DNA from: a virus
Length of the DNA stretch: 40,427 nucleotides
IMG/VR virus record: IMGVR_UViG_3300023174_000324
Coordinates: 1 to 40,427 of that record
Strand: one strand, 5' to 3'
Of the stretch, positions 1 to 9,326 are shown in pieces (positions within the stretch are counted from its first letter, which is position 1; each line of letters begins with the position of its first letter). Under the pieces are notes generated by a model, which saw nothing but the letters and a program-made list of their open reading frames with translations, did no database searches and was not told where the DNA came from. Both the position numbers and the translations under genes were made by a program.

Positions 1-166
1 AGCACCTTCAAGCGGATCTACAGTTGTAGTTAATCAATCATTCTATCAAGCACAGGGTGAAAATACAGATGCATTTATGCGTAAGGTTACACAAGCAACT
101 ATTGCCGCAGTAGGAAAAGATGCTAAAATTAATAAATCACAAATAGGAGAGAGTAGAACAATATAA
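1..166 (+). CDS. C-terminal end of a probable tail tape-measure protein (partial)
   Basis: An open frame enters from the left edge (codons start at base 2) and stops at 164-166, giving about 54 residues. The peptide is polar and helical, running from APSSGSTVVV to GESRTI. Its position directly before a string of tail and fibre genes, and the VNQSFYQ-type tail, are what one expects at the C-terminus of a tape-measure protein in long-tailed phages. The identity rests mainly on gene order, because nearly all of the protein lies outside the window. The stop overlaps the next start in a TAATG junction. Confidence 0.5.
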   Translation, partial: APSSGSTVVVNQSFYQAQGENTDAFMRKVTQATIAAVGKDAKINKSQIGESRTI

Positions 167-624
167 TGGCAATTACATTACCCGTAGGCTCAGTATTATA
201 TATTGACACATCAACAAATGACACTCCTGTCTGGACTAAATTAAGTGAGCATAATAGAGATGCCGTCAGCATTGATAACAATAGAATTGAAAAGCAACAA
301 AGAATGGCTAATGGAACATTACGTAAAATTTTTACTGCTGATAAAAAAACTATCAGCACATCTTGGAGAATGCTTCCTTCATATACTACAATGACTGTAG
401 ACGGAGGATATGGCGCAGTTGATCTTAAAACCTTTTATCTTAATAAAGGAACAGGTTCATTTAAAGTTAAAATATCATATAATGCTTCTGCTGGGAGAGA
501 TGAAATACTAACAGTTGTATTTACACAATGTAGTCATACTCTAGTAAAAAGAAATGTTAAAGAAAAAGCATCAGACACACCACAAGAATTTTGGGATATG
601 AGCATCGGCCTGGAAGAGGTATAA
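166..624 (+). CDS. minor tail protein (distal-tail position)
   Basis: This 152-residue protein has no transmembrane segment and is predicted to be mainly beta-stranded (alternating polar/hydrophobic runs in residues 60-140). It begins in a TAATG overlap with the tape-measure end and finishes in another TAATG overlap with the next large gene, so it is translationally coupled on both sides. An AGGAGA ribosome-binding site sits 14-20 bases upstream, inside the previous gene. Proteins of this size between tape measure and baseplate hub are usually distal-tail or tail-tube-fold proteins. I assign the role by position rather than by a recognised motif. Confidence 0.5.
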   Translation: MAITLPVGSVLYIDTSTNDTPVWTKLSEHNRDAVSIDNNRIEKQQRMANGTLRKIFTADKKTISTSWRMLPSYTTMTVDGGYGAVDLKTFYLNKGTGSFKVKISYNASAGRDEILTVVFTQCSHTLVKRNVKEKASDTPQEFWDMSIGLEEV

Positions 625-3600
625 TGTTAAGTAATACAATAGCATTAGACGCTATCAATAAGTCTGTATCATATACTTCAATTCCAGGTTGCTGGCTTGA
701 ATACAATATGAATGAGATTATTGATGGAACAACAATTGTTGCTTCAACAGATGTAACAACATCCTCTGGCGATGCTCTTCCTTTTCAAAAGTTATTTCCA
801 GTAAAAAGTATTATAGATCCACGTAGACCAAAAACGGCAGGAATTAAATACTTTATTATGAATAGCAGTGTTAATCAATATCCAACAATATATACAGCAT
901 CTAATGATATGACATACAGACTTTACTACCCTGGAGAAAAAACACAATATAAGTATTGGGTCAGCAAGAGAGCGTCTGGGACAAGTCTTGCTGGTTGCCT
1001 TTTAACCGTAGGATATCCTGCTGCAAAGACAGCTGCTACAAATAAAATTACTATTAAGTTTGAAACATCTCATTGTAAGCCAACAGCATGGACGGTAAAA
1101 TTAACTAACCTTTCAGGGACAGAAACAACAATTGCAACAAATACTACTGTGCCAGATTCAGGAATAGTAGATTTATACTATAACGGATCTTCTTGGTCTG
1201 CCACTCAATTTACAACTCCTTCATCCCCAGTAGGAGTGCAAACAGTTAAAGTAGAAGTTACTTCAGTAAGCGTGGCAAATGAGTACCTTGGAGTAATTGA
1301 GATTGCGGCAAAATATGTTAAAGATGTTACTGAAAGACTAGTTGGATATGACGTGAGAAAGCAATCATCAAATTCATCAGACGGAGTCACACCAGTTGGA
1401 ATGGTTACAGCAAACTCTTTAAGCCTTGATTTAAATTGCTATGACGGGTCTGGATTAATATATGATAAAACATTTGCATTTAATAAAGATAAAATTAACC
1501 TTTATAAAAATATTACAATAAGCCCATTTATTAAAATTAATGGATCAGATGCAATACCTTATGGGATTTTTTACTCAACTGAAGAATTTTCTCTTTCAGA
1601 ATTTGGTGATGTTAGCATAACTGCATTAGATGGGGCGGGTTATCTTCAAAAGATAATGGCGCCAGATATTTTAATGAGAGACTATTCTTCTCAAGCAATT
1701 ATTAGAAGATTGCTAGATAGTGTAGGTTTTACTAATTATAAATTTAATGCGGGCACAACTGATAGCTCAACAATTACACCTAAATTTTATTATACAGATA
1801 GCACAAAAACAATGTGGCAGCATATACAAGATCTTTGTAATGATACTCAAATGATTGCAGTTTTTGATGAAAGCGATATATTACAATTCTATACAAGAGA
1901 ATATATATTTGCTAATGGTACCGCAGACTTTAAATTTAGATATGCAAAAATTGGAGATAATCAACCAAATATTATTTCTTTAACAAAAACAACAGTTCCT
2001 TCAGCAAAAGCAATTAAAGTTAGATACACACCACAGCTTACATCACAATATTCATTTTCAGCAGATCCAGTATACGAATCTGGAATCATACAGCTAGGTG
2101 CAGCAGCTTTAACAAAAACATTGGACTCATCGGTGGGCGCTGGAGGATCTATATATACAGAGCCAGTATCCGTTTATGATTCAGCCGTAGATCACGTATT
2201 TTATCAAAAAGCTGGGTACCTATTAATAAATAAAGAAATTATAGAATACGATGCAATTAAATATACATATCAAGTTTATAATACAACAACAATTGCAGAA
2301 CAATGGATTACTTCTGATGTTGATATTGCAAAGTATCAGGGACAATCAGTAGCTGGAACATTTACTCCAACTGGAGAATATAGGATTAAAACTAGAAATG
2401 CTTTTAGTTTGTTAACAGCACCAGCAACACATGAAGTAAATATTGCTGCAATTAAAAACAGATGGACTACATATGTTTATGATCAGGTTGCAAAAACTTC
2501 TACTCTTGATAATTCTTTAATATCTTTAGATTCTTCCAGCTCTGAAGGATTAAGCGTTCCAAGATCTATGTTAACTGTGAACTCACGACCTGGTGCCGAG
2601 TTGGCCTATGGCCCAATTAAATATACAATATCTAGCACTAACGCAAAAGTTATTGCTACAGGATATGATAATTTTGTTGTAGCAACAAGCATGTATTTTC
2701 CAATAGCTAAAAATTCAGATGGATCCTCAACTGGAAATCAAATTTGTTCTGGAGGGATTGCAGTATGTTTAAATAGTAATAGTACCTCGGGATATATTGT
2801 TAGTGTTGAGCCGCCTCAAAGTGCAGTTAAAAGAAATTTAAAAGAGCGTTGTGTTAAAATTCTTAAAATTACCAATGGAGTTTTAACTACTATTCAAGAT
2901 GATCAAACAGATGCAAATCAATTTCAAAATATTCAAGGTGGACAACTATATAATATTCAGCTTAAGGTAAATAAAACAACATCAGGATCAGAAACATTTT
3001 TAACATTTAAATTAATGATTGATAATACTGAAATTGTAGCTATTGATAAATCTCCTTTAGATATAACAAATCGGGTGGGACTTATTGCTGGAATAGGAAC
3101 AATCAGATATGATTATTTATATACAGCTCCAATTACTTCACAACAGTTTGTTACAAAAGAAGTTTATAATCCATTAAAATCCTACCTAGGACAAAACTCA
3201 TTTCTTGTTAAAAAGTTTTCAAATTTTGTATTGGCAACATCTTCTCAAACAGAAGACATTGGATACATGGAAGAATTTGGGCCAGTTGCAAGAGAAATAT
3301 TAAAAATATCTTCACGCATAACATCTGGAGATAATGCGCCAGCAATTCCACGATACCCTGTAATTACAATGAATCCTTTTGCAACAATCATAGGTTCAAA
3401 TATAGATTCATTTTCAATGGAAGCTTATATACTAAATAACTCAGGTACATATACAATGCTAAGTGATGGAGAAACAAAATTCTTTAAAGTTATTGGAGAT
3501 AGTATTGTCAAGTCTGATTCATTTGAATATCTTGATCCTACCCTTACAGCAATAGATAAAGAAGAGCAATTTGCATTTGATTCTAATTGGATTCAAAAAG

Positions 3601-3869
3601 AAACAGAAGCAATACAACTATCAAACTTTATGAAAACCCAATGGTCTAAACAACAAGATATTTTAAATTTAGAAATATTCCCAAACCCCTTACTACAAAT
3701 TGGAGATACAGTAGAGGTCTCATATCCTAATTCTAATTTATATTCTTCAGAAGATACTTTAATTCCCGCAGGATATTCTGCTGCAAAATATGTAGTTTTA
3801 GATATAAACCACAACTGGTCGGATGGCCCTTCAACCACAATACTATGCAGGTCGATTTATGTTAGCTAA
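624..3869 (+). CDS. large tail-associated / baseplate hub-like protein
   Basis: The protein has 1081 residues when started at 624; an upstream ATG at 591 is in frame but lies inside the previous gene, and 624 forms a TAATG overlap. Residues about 250-430 (GYDV to a stretch on DGAGYLQKI and the following helices) resemble the hub part of siphoviral tail-associated proteins. Residues about 680-850 look like a concanavalin/LamG-type beta sandwich, a common carbohydrate-binding insertion. The C-terminus (about 960-1081) returns to hub-like sequence with IQLSNFM and IGDTVEVSYP. The likely role is the tail tip, joining tape measure to the fibres. Domain boundaries are by eye; the tail role is well supported by size and context. 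Confidence 0.65.
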   Translation: MLSNTIALDAINKSVSYTSIPGCWLEYNMNEIIDGTTIVASTDVTTSSGDALPFQKLFPVKSIIDPRRPKTAGIKYFIMNSSVNQYPTIYTASNDMTYRLYYPGEKTQYKYWVSKRASGTSLAGCLLTVGYPAAKTAATNKITIKFETSHCKPTAWTVKLTNLSGTETTIATNTTVPDSGIVDLYYNGSSWSATQFTTPSSPVGVQTVKVEVTSVSVANEYLGVIEIAAKYVKDVTERLVGYDVRKQSSNSSDGVTPVGMVTANSLSLDLNCYDGSGLIYDKTFAFNKDKINLYKNITISPFIKINGSDAIPYGIFYSTEEFSLSEFGDVSITALDGAGYLQKIMAPDILMRDYSSQAIIRRLLDSVGFTNYKFNAGTTDSSTITPKFYYTDSTKTMWQHIQDLCNDTQMIAVFDESDILQFYTREYIFANGTADFKFRYAKIGDNQPNIISLTKTTVPSAKAIKVRYTPQLTSQYSFSADPVYESGIIQLGAAALTKTLDSSVGAGGSIYTEPVSVYDSAVDHVFYQKAGYLLINKEIIEYDAIKYTYQVYNTTTIAEQWITSDVDIAKYQGQSVAGTFTPTGEYRIKTRNAFSLLTAPATHEVNIAAIKNRWTTYVYDQVAKTSTLDNSLISLDSSSSEGLSVPRSMLTVNSRPGAELAYGPIKYTISSTNAKVIATGYDNFVVATSMYFPIAKNSDGSSTGNQICSGGIAVCLNSNSTSGYIVSVEPPQSAVKRNLKERCVKILKITNGVLTTIQDDQTDANQFQNIQGGQLYNIQLKVNKTTSGSETFLTFKLMIDNTEIVAIDKSPLDITNRVGLIAGIGTIRYDYLYTAPITSQQFVTKEVYNPLKSYLGQNSFLVKKFSNFVLATSSQTEDIGYMEEFGPVAREILKISSRITSGDNAPAIPRYPVITMNPFATIIGSNIDSFSMEAYILNNSGTYTMLSDGETKFFKVIGDSIVKSDSFEYLDPTLTAIDKEEQFAFDSNWIQKETEAIQLSNFMKTQWSKQQDILNLEIFPNPLLQIGDTVEVSYPNSNLYSSEDTLIPAGYSAAKYVVLDINHNWSDGPSTTILCRSIYVS

Positions 3870-3871
3870 AA

Positions 3872-3880
3872 TGGTAGAAT
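3872..3880 (+). promoter_or_regulatory. extended -10 promoter for a leaderless message
   Basis: TGG followed by TAGAAT (hexamer 3875-3880) forms an extended -10. Six bases separate it from the ATG at 3887, so transcription should start on the A of that ATG. No convincing -35 is seen, and there is no Shine-Dalgarno sequence before the gene. Confidence 0.55.
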
Positions 3881-3886
3881 GTTAAT

Positions 3887-4249
3887 ATGGCAACCAATAA
3901 CCCTAAATTAAAATTATTTGAGGATGACCCTCTTGTTAAGGTCCTTAAAAAAGAACATTATGACATTGTAGATCCATTCACGTACAATATAATTGATAAT
4001 GGGGCGGGATCAGATCCAACATTTGAAGCTACATTTTCTGCAGTAGTAGGAGATGACAATCCAGATGATGAAAATACAGATCCAATTACAAACATAGAAA
4101 AATTAGATGCTCCAAATCTTGAAGATATAACTTTAATAAAATCAGAAATATATTATGATCAAAAAAAGGTTCCACACATTAGATTTATTTTTAATGTTAA
4201 AAACCATGTTGGCGATGAAGTAATAGGTGCATATGGAAAAGGAGGATAG
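3887..4249 (+). CDS. hypothetical protein in tail module
   Basis: This 120-residue acidic soluble protein has an Asp/Pro-rich middle (residues 60-85). I do not recognise a family. It lies between the hub-like gene and a minor tail gene, and has its own predicted leaderless promoter. Its separate promoter inside a structural module suggests it may be needed at another time or amount than the flanking tail proteins. Its stop is one base from the next start, behind a strong AAAGGAGGA site that belongs to the next gene. Confidence 0.6.
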   Translation: MATNNPKLKLFEDDPLVKVLKKEHYDIVDPFTYNIIDNGAGSDPTFEATFSAVVGDDNPDDENTDPITNIEKLDAPNLEDITLIKSEIYYDQKKVPHIRFIFNVKNHVGDEVIGAYGKGG

Positions 4250-4250
4250 C

Positions 4251-5198
4251 ATGAATATAAAAGGCGAATACGTATTCTATGAAAATGGTAAAGAGATTGG
4301 ACGTACCTCAAATCTTCTTACAAAATATGGAAAAAGATTTTTAACCTCTTATTTGGCAGGAGCTGTCCCATTTAACAATAAAGATATAGCAATAGGAATT
4401 GGAAATACTGCAGCATCTGCAAATAATACTCAACTAGAATTTGAATTTTATAGATCTGCAGTAAACTTAGGAAGTATTGATATTCAAACAAATGCTGGAA
4501 CTGGTGTCTCTACGTATGCTGTTGTTTATAAGACAACAATTCCCGCAGACATAGTAGGAACTATTTATGAAATAGGATTGTTTCCAACAGATACTCAAGG
4601 TAATTCAGATTATAGTAGTAAATTTATATCAACTTTTGAAAATAATTTAAATTGGCTTGATGACTCTGGGATTTCTGCCACCACCGTTACAACCCCTACG
4701 CCAAGAATAGGTAATACCTGGTTTAGCATTTCAGCAACAACTAGTTCTTCAACTAAGTATAGTTTATCAACACCATTTGACCTAACTGGATACAGCCAAA
4801 ATGATAGCCTTACATTGGCATTTAAACAACAAGATACAAATTTAGATTATGTTTTTGTTAGATTTTATAGCTCATCAACAGATTATTATGAAATGCGGTT
4901 TACAGGAGATTCATCATTATTAAATAAAGTAACCACATCATTACTAAGTAATTTATATAGTTCAGGATTTACAAGTGGATCACCAGTATCATCATCAATT
5001 ATTAAAATATCTATTGGAGCAAAAGCAAAATCTTCAGGAGCAACTACAGTTCTTCTAGATGGTCTTAGAATAAATGATGAAGATACATTTAACACATACT
5101 CATCTATAATTAGTAGATCAGTTCTATCTAGCCCAATTGCTAAATCTTATGGTAGAGAAATTGATGTAGAGTACAGAATAGGACTTTCATTCTCATGA
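4251..5198 (+). CDS. minor tail protein with C-terminal beta-sandwich
   Basis: The start at 4251 is chosen because AAAGGAGGA (4237-4245) lies at ideal distance; an in-frame ATG at 4227 is upstream of that site. The 315-residue product opens with a segment (GEYVFYENGKEIG, then NLLTKYGKRFL) typical of actinophage minor tail proteins. Its C-terminal half (about 130-290) is Ser/Thr-rich and beta-stranded with a WFSISATT to LDGLRIND pattern, like a jelly-roll or carbohydrate-binding module. It probably forms part of the tail-tip host-recognition apparatus. The stop overlaps the next ATG as ATGA. Confidence 0.6.
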   Translation: MNIKGEYVFYENGKEIGRTSNLLTKYGKRFLTSYLAGAVPFNNKDIAIGIGNTAASANNTQLEFEFYRSAVNLGSIDIQTNAGTGVSTYAVVYKTTIPADIVGTIYEIGLFPTDTQGNSDYSSKFISTFENNLNWLDDSGISATTVTTPTPRIGNTWFSISATTSSSTKYSLSTPFDLTGYSQNDSLTLAFKQQDTNLDYVFVRFYSSSTDYYEMRFTGDSSLLNKVTTSLLSNLYSSGFTSGSPVSSSIIKISIGAKAKSSGATTVLLDGLRINDEDTFNTYSSIISRSVLSSPIAKSYGREIDVEYRIGLSFS

Positions 5199-7606
5199 GA
5201 GACTACGGATTAGATGGTGGAGACTCTTCTGTATCAACACCAGATTTACAAAAAAATGTTTCTGCTGCTGCAACATCATCTTCAATTACATCTAAAGATT
5301 CATATTCAATAACAATTGAAAATTTGCCAGTTAAGCTGACTGGAAAATATAATTTTGTATTTCAATATTATTATCAAAATCCAGATAAAACTCAATCAAC
5401 ACCTATTCTAGGACCAACATCTGCAACATATTCTATTCCAGTAACTATAGAAGATTTGTCTACAGCTCCAACAAATGTAGTGGCAACTGGAGGATTTTAC
5501 TCATATCAATTAAAATGGGATCCCCCAACATTTGTTAGCTACGGAGATACAATTGTTTATGAAAGTAATAGCAATTCATTTAATTCATCTTCAAAAGTTG
5601 TTTATGTTGGCACAGCAAATCAATGTACAATTTTAACATCTGATTTACTTTCTAAGTATGTATATGTTGTTCATAGAGACATGTTTCTTGATGCTAATAA
5701 AAAAGGTACAGTTGTAGGACCCATCACAATTCAAGATCCAATTACTGTAGATACTACTGGACCAGCAGCACCATCTACAGGATCAGTAACAGCAGGAGTA
5801 GATAACTCTACAGGTGCTACAATTGGTTTTAATGCGTATGTAGATGTATCCTGGAATGCAGTTTCAGATACAACTTTACGTGGATATAGAATTAGATTTA
5901 GAGAAAATAATACTAGTAATTCGTATTCCTATGTGGACTCTCCAGGAACTGGAACATCTTTTAGGCTTAATGGTTTAGCTATAGGAACAGTTTATGAATT
6001 TGCAATTGCATCATATGATGAATTTAATAATATAAGTTCCTCATATTTTTCAATAGGAACAGCACAAGCAACAGGCACTCCATTTATTGGAAAGAATGTA
6101 ACAACTGTTGGATATTTTGGTGCTTCCGCAACTGGAGATACTGGAACATTTAAGTTTGGATATGGTGTTCAGGATAGCGGGGGGGCAAAAAGAGGTCTTG
6201 TATTTAATGCAAATAATTATTGGTATATAGACTCAGCACAATCTGCATTACTAAAAGTTGGTGGCGCAACAAGTAACTATATAAAATGGGACGGTTCAGA
6301 ACTTAAAATTAATGGAAATTTGGGCGTAGATGGTAATACAAAAATTGGTGGTAATATAGAACTATCTACATCAAATGCTTCCATATATAATGGAACAATT
6401 AATACAGCAGGCAATTTAACTGGTGATGGATTTGCATTAAATTCTACAGGACTTAAAGTTGCTAGTGGTACTAAATCTGTAACTATTGATGCCGCTAATG
6501 GACAAATTACTGCAAATGCTGGATCAATTGGAGGGTGGACTCTTGGCGATAACTTGCTTAGTAAAAATGATGCAAGATTAAGCAGCACTGGATATATTGA
6601 ATTAGGCGGAGCAGATACAGATAATATTGTTAGGCTAGATGCTGGTGATACAACCTATAGAATGTGGATTGGAAGAAATTCATCTGCAACTGCACCATTT
6701 AAAGTAAGTAAAACTGGAGTTCTTACTGCCTCGGGTGCAACAATTAATGGAACAATAAATGCTGCAGGAGGAGATTTTACTGGATATGTAACGGGTGGCA
6801 CAGCAAAATTTGGTAAAAATGTAAATAGTACAAACAGTGGTATATACATGAATTCAAATAACTACTGGTATGATGATGGAAAATTTAGCGTTGGAAGCAG
6901 TTCTAAAAATTTAATATGGGATGGAACAGCTTTATCTGTTACAGGAACAATTACTTCTTCTTCAACTGTTTATGCAACAAATATTGAAATAGGAGCAGAT
7001 ACAGATAGCTATTATTTTAAAACAAATCAAATAAGAACTGGAACAACTCGTGCGGCTTTAGGAATTAATAATATAAATATGATAAGTGCAAGCTCTGCTG
7101 GAATGCTTTCAAATTGGTATCCTTATAATAATGATGATGTTTCATTGGGAATCATAAGCCCTTATGTTCAAAGATTTAAAAATGTATATTTAGTTAATAA
7201 TCCAAATGTTTCTTCGGATATTAGGCTTAAAAAAGAAATATCTACAACTAATTTAGGATTAGATTTTATTAATTCTTTAAATCCTGTTCAATATAAATTA
7301 AAAGCAAGATCAAGAAAAAATAAAATTGATGAAAATGGCAATGTTATTTTTTATCCTGGAACAGATAAAGCTATTCCAGAATTAAATGAAGATGATCCAG
7401 GAAATAGATATCATTATGGATTTATTGCACAAGAAGTAAAAGAATCTTTAGATTTAAATGGTATTGGAGAACAAGCAGGTATTTGGGCAATTGATAATCT
7501 AGAGGATCCAGATTCAACGCAGGCATTAGTTTATTCTGAATTTATATCTCCCATAGTAAAAGCAATACAAGAATTGTCAAGTAGGCTTGACGCCCTAGAA
7601 GCATAA
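5195..7606 (+). CDS. tail fibre with fibronectin-type domains and S74 intramolecular chaperone
   Basis: The 803-residue fibre begins in an ATGA overlap. Residues about 85-290 hold two fibronectin type III-like domains (APTNVVAT with LKWDPP, then VDVSWNAVSDTTLRGYRIR). Residues about 300-650 are repetitive, Gly/Asn/Thr-rich and end-to-end beta, as in trimeric fibre shafts. The C-terminus from about 670 is a peptidase S74 chaperone: the SDIRLK motif places Ser674 and Lys679 at the spacing of the self-cleavage dyad of endosialidase-type chaperones, followed by HYGFIAQEV. The family trims itself after trimer assembly, so the mature fibre should end near residue 673. It is the best candidate for the receptor-binding fibre. 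Confidence 0.88.
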   Translation: MRDYGLDGGDSSVSTPDLQKNVSAAATSSSITSKDSYSITIENLPVKLTGKYNFVFQYYYQNPDKTQSTPILGPTSATYSIPVTIEDLSTAPTNVVATGGFYSYQLKWDPPTFVSYGDTIVYESNSNSFNSSSKVVYVGTANQCTILTSDLLSKYVYVVHRDMFLDANKKGTVVGPITIQDPITVDTTGPAAPSTGSVTAGVDNSTGATIGFNAYVDVSWNAVSDTTLRGYRIRFRENNTSNSYSYVDSPGTGTSFRLNGLAIGTVYEFAIASYDEFNNISSSYFSIGTAQATGTPFIGKNVTTVGYFGASATGDTGTFKFGYGVQDSGGAKRGLVFNANNYWYIDSAQSALLKVGGATSNYIKWDGSELKINGNLGVDGNTKIGGNIELSTSNASIYNGTINTAGNLTGDGFALNSTGLKVASGTKSVTIDAANGQITANAGSIGGWTLGDNLLSKNDARLSSTGYIELGGADTDNIVRLDAGDTTYRMWIGRNSSATAPFKVSKTGVLTASGATINGTINAAGGDFTGYVTGGTAKFGKNVNSTNSGIYMNSNNYWYDDGKFSVGSSSKNLIWDGTALSVTGTITSSSTVYATNIEIGADTDSYYFKTNQIRTGTTRAALGINNINMISASSAGMLSNWYPYNNDDVSLGIISPYVQRFKNVYLVNNPNVSSDIRLKKEISTTNLGLDFINSLNPVQYKLKARSRKNKIDENGNVIFYPGTDKAIPELNEDDPGNRYHYGFIAQEVKESLDLNGIGEQAGIWAIDNLEDPDSTQALVYSEFISPIVKAIQELSSRLDALEA

Positions 7607-7615
7607 TGGTATACT
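7587..7615 (+). promoter_or_regulatory. sigma70-type promoter inside the 3' end of the fibre gene
   Basis: TTGACG (7587-7592) and TATACT (7610-7615) are 17 bases apart, and TG at 7607-7608 makes the -10 extended. The fibre stop codon lies at 7604-7606, inside the spacer. The predicted start near 7622 leaves a short leader that contains AAGGAG for the next gene. Confidence 0.75.
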
Positions 7616-7637
7616 GTAAATATATCAAGGAGAAGAC

Positions 7638-7790
7638 ATGGAAAAAGTAGAACTAGTAATAACTGCGCTGCAACAGCGCATTGGCGAAATTGTTTCAAAT
7701 TATGAGACACAAATTGCAGTTCTTCGTGCAGAACTTACGCAACTTAATGAAGCAAGCAACCAAATTAAAAAAGATTTAAATAAGGAGTAA
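7638..7790 (+). CDS. small coiled-coil protein
   Basis: This 50-residue protein starts at an ATG 6 bases after an AAGGAG site (7627-7632). It is almost entirely helical with heptad-spaced hydrophobic residues (VELVITALQQRIGEIV, then IAVLRAELTQL). Small coiled-coil proteins at this position follow the fibre in many phages; their role is unknown. It has its own strong promoter overlapping the fibre end and probably shares a transcript with the next gene, whose start lies 4 bases after its stop. Confidence 0.7.
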   Translation: MEKVELVITALQQRIGEIVSNYETQIAVLRAELTQLNEASNQIKKDLNKE

Positions 7791-7793
7791 AAA

Positions 7794-8255
7794 ATGGCAT
7801 TTAACAATCTAACATCAATTTCAATTGGAGACGGAGATCCAGTAACCGCTGACGTATTACGTAAGATTGTTGAAAATATTAATATTATTGCAAAGGGTGA
7901 AACAGTTACTCCTGTACAAATTGAGAGCAAAACTGTTCCTGGCGGAGCAGTAATAGCTTCTAAAGGATTAAATACAACTATTGGTGGTATTATAAGCAAT
8001 AAATCATTAACTCCAACAATGAAATCATTTCCAGTAGATTTAAAAGCTTACGGGTTTACAGAAACTCCAGTTATTAATCTTACTATTGAATTTACAGCCA
8101 CATCTCAAAATGCAGCATATACACCATATGTAATTAATGCAACTAAAGATGGGTTTAGTATATGGTGTAAATCAGCTACTACTACAACTAAATCATTAAC
8201 AAATGCTAAAATTCACTACACAGCATCTGGAAATACTTCTAGTTTAACCGCATAA
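7794..8255 (+). CDS. hypothetical virion protein, possibly H-type-lectin-like
   Basis: The 153-residue protein starts behind AAGGAG at 7780-7785. The second half (about 75-150) is beta-stranded, with a PVINLTIEF strand, a VINATKDGFSIW strand and a final AKIHYTASG strand. This order resembles H-type lectin folds seen in phage tail spikes, but no diagnostic residues are visible and the match is by eye. It is the last gene of the tail module before a terminator. A small receptor-binding or decoration protein is plausible. Confidence 0.5.
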   Translation: MAFNNLTSISIGDGDPVTADVLRKIVENINIIAKGETVTPVQIESKTVPGGAVIASKGLNTTIGGIISNKSLTPTMKSFPVDLKAYGFTETPVINLTIEFTATSQNAAYTPYVINATKDGFSIWCKSATTTTKSLTNAKIHYTASGNTSSLTA

Positions 8256-8259
8256 CCTA

Positions 8260-8299
8260 TTGACAAACTAAACCAATATGTTACAATTAATGTAACATA
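8260..8299 (+). promoter_or_regulatory. promoter with palindromic operator over the -10/+1
   Basis: TTGACA (8260-8265) lies 16 bases before TACAAT (8282-8287), with TG at 8279-8280 extending the -10. A perfect inverted repeat covers the -10 and start: arms TATGTTACA (8277-8285) and TGTAACATA (8291-8299) around a 5-base centre. Transcription should start near 8294. Such an operator would let a DNA-binding repressor block the promoter. The terminator begins only about 7 bases past the predicted start. Confidence 0.7.
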
Positions 8300-8300
8300 A

Positions 8301-8324
8301 AAGTCACGTACCCGTGACTTTTTT
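8301..8324 (+). terminator. rho-independent terminator
   Basis: AAGTCACG (8301-8308) and CGTGACTT (8313-8320) form a perfect 8-bp stem with loop TACC, followed by a T run through 8324. It closes the tail operon. It also lies immediately downstream of the promoter at 8260, so it must attenuate or truncate transcripts from there. Confidence 0.85.
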
Positions 8325-8340
8325 CGTATAAAGGTAAATA

Positions 8341-9141
8341 ATGAGCAACGATTTAAAATGGATGCTATCATCCGACCAACAGTTTCCATATCAAGATGAT
8401 AAGATGATAGCCCTATGGTTTAAAGTTATGAAGTGGTTTAAGCCAGATGTTGTAGACTACCTTGGCGATACAGATGATCAAGCCTGTTATAGTAAGTACA
8501 CAGAAGGTCGATCAGCAGAGTTTTTGCAACTTCATAAGAATGATAGTAGAGATTTAATTGTACCCATGATGAGACATGAAGCTAAAGGGGCAAGAGATTT
8601 TTATACAAAAACTAGAGAGATGCTTCCAGACGCTCAGTTATTTTCAGCTTTAGGAAATCATGATGTGCGAATATTTAATTACATGGATGCTAAGCTTCCA
8701 GACTACTTAAAAGAAGTTACTCCAGAATCTTTGTGGGCTTTAGATTCTTTAGGATATGATTATATTTATTACGACTCATTGCCAAAACAAAGATTTGGAG
8801 ATGTTCACGTACACCATGGAATTTCTATTTCAGCAACAGGATCTGTTCGAAAAGACATGGAAGATCTTCAAGTTTCTTTAATTAGAGGACATTCACACAG
8901 AATTGCATCACATATGGTAACATATGAACTTAGAAACAAAGGGGCTGGAGAAACACTTCGTGGTTATGAAATTGGTCATATGTGTGATGAAAAGGGGCCA
9001 GGTATGAAATATACTCAGCATCATGATTGGCAAAAGGGATTTGCTGTAGCACACATTGTAAATGATTATCCACACATTCAAATGATACATATTGCACCAG
9101 ATTATTCTTGTGTAGTTGATGGGAAGGTATTTACTTTATAA
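8341..9141 (+). CDS. calcineurin-like metallophosphoesterase
   Basis: The 266-residue protein carries the ordered metal-binding motifs of the family: SSDQQ near residue 12, GDTDD near 42, GNHD near 104, a histidine in VHVHHG near 158, and GHSHR near 182. The first motif has DxQ where most members have DxH. Enzymes of this fold hydrolyse phosphoesters at a two-metal centre, and phage members may act on DNA ends or cyclic nucleotides. It is the first gene after the terminator, and heads the DNA-metabolism operon. The next gene starts at the last base of its stop codon. Fold assignment is firm; substrate is unknown. Confidence 0.88.
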   Translation: MSNDLKWMLSSDQQFPYQDDKMIALWFKVMKWFKPDVVDYLGDTDDQACYSKYTEGRSAEFLQLHKNDSRDLIVPMMRHEAKGARDFYTKTREMLPDAQLFSALGNHDVRIFNYMDAKLPDYLKEVTPESLWALDSLGYDYIYYDSLPKQRFGDVHVHHGISISATGSVRKDMEDLQVSLIRGHSHRIASHMVTYELRNKGAGETLRGYEIGHMCDEKGPGMKYTQHHDWQKGFAVAHIVNDYPHIQMIHIAPDYSCVVDGKVFTL

Positions 9142-9326
9142 TGTGGTGTGGAAAATGTAAAGGTAGAGTTTTTGTTGATAGAGTATTTTCTCAAAAACTA
9201 CATATGGAATTGTTTTGTATTATGTGCGGCAAACGCTGGATGTGCAATAAAGAAACGAGTGCTTTCGGAAGATGGCTAGACAAAAAAGAAACAGCAAACT
9301 TAAAAAACTACGGTATTTCTTCTTAA
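9141..9326 (+). CDS. small zinc-ribbon protein
   Basis: This 61-residue basic protein has CGKC (Cys3, Cys6) and CIMC (Cys26, Cys29) with a fifth cysteine at 35, the arrangement of a short zinc ribbon. It begins in a TAATG overlap with the phosphoesterase. The next gene starts 55 bases before its end in another frame, so the C-terminus is shared DNA. Function is unknown; nucleic-acid binding is a reasonable guess. Confidence 0.65.
   Translation: MWCGKCKGRVFVDRVFSQKLHMELFCIMCGKRWMCNKETSAFGRWLDKKETANLKNYGISS

Noticed and set aside
9272-9326. Sequencing error joining the 9141 and 9272 genes
   Set aside because: Both frames have their own coding character (cysteine ribbon, then basic HTH-type protein), and other genes here also overlap, though by less.
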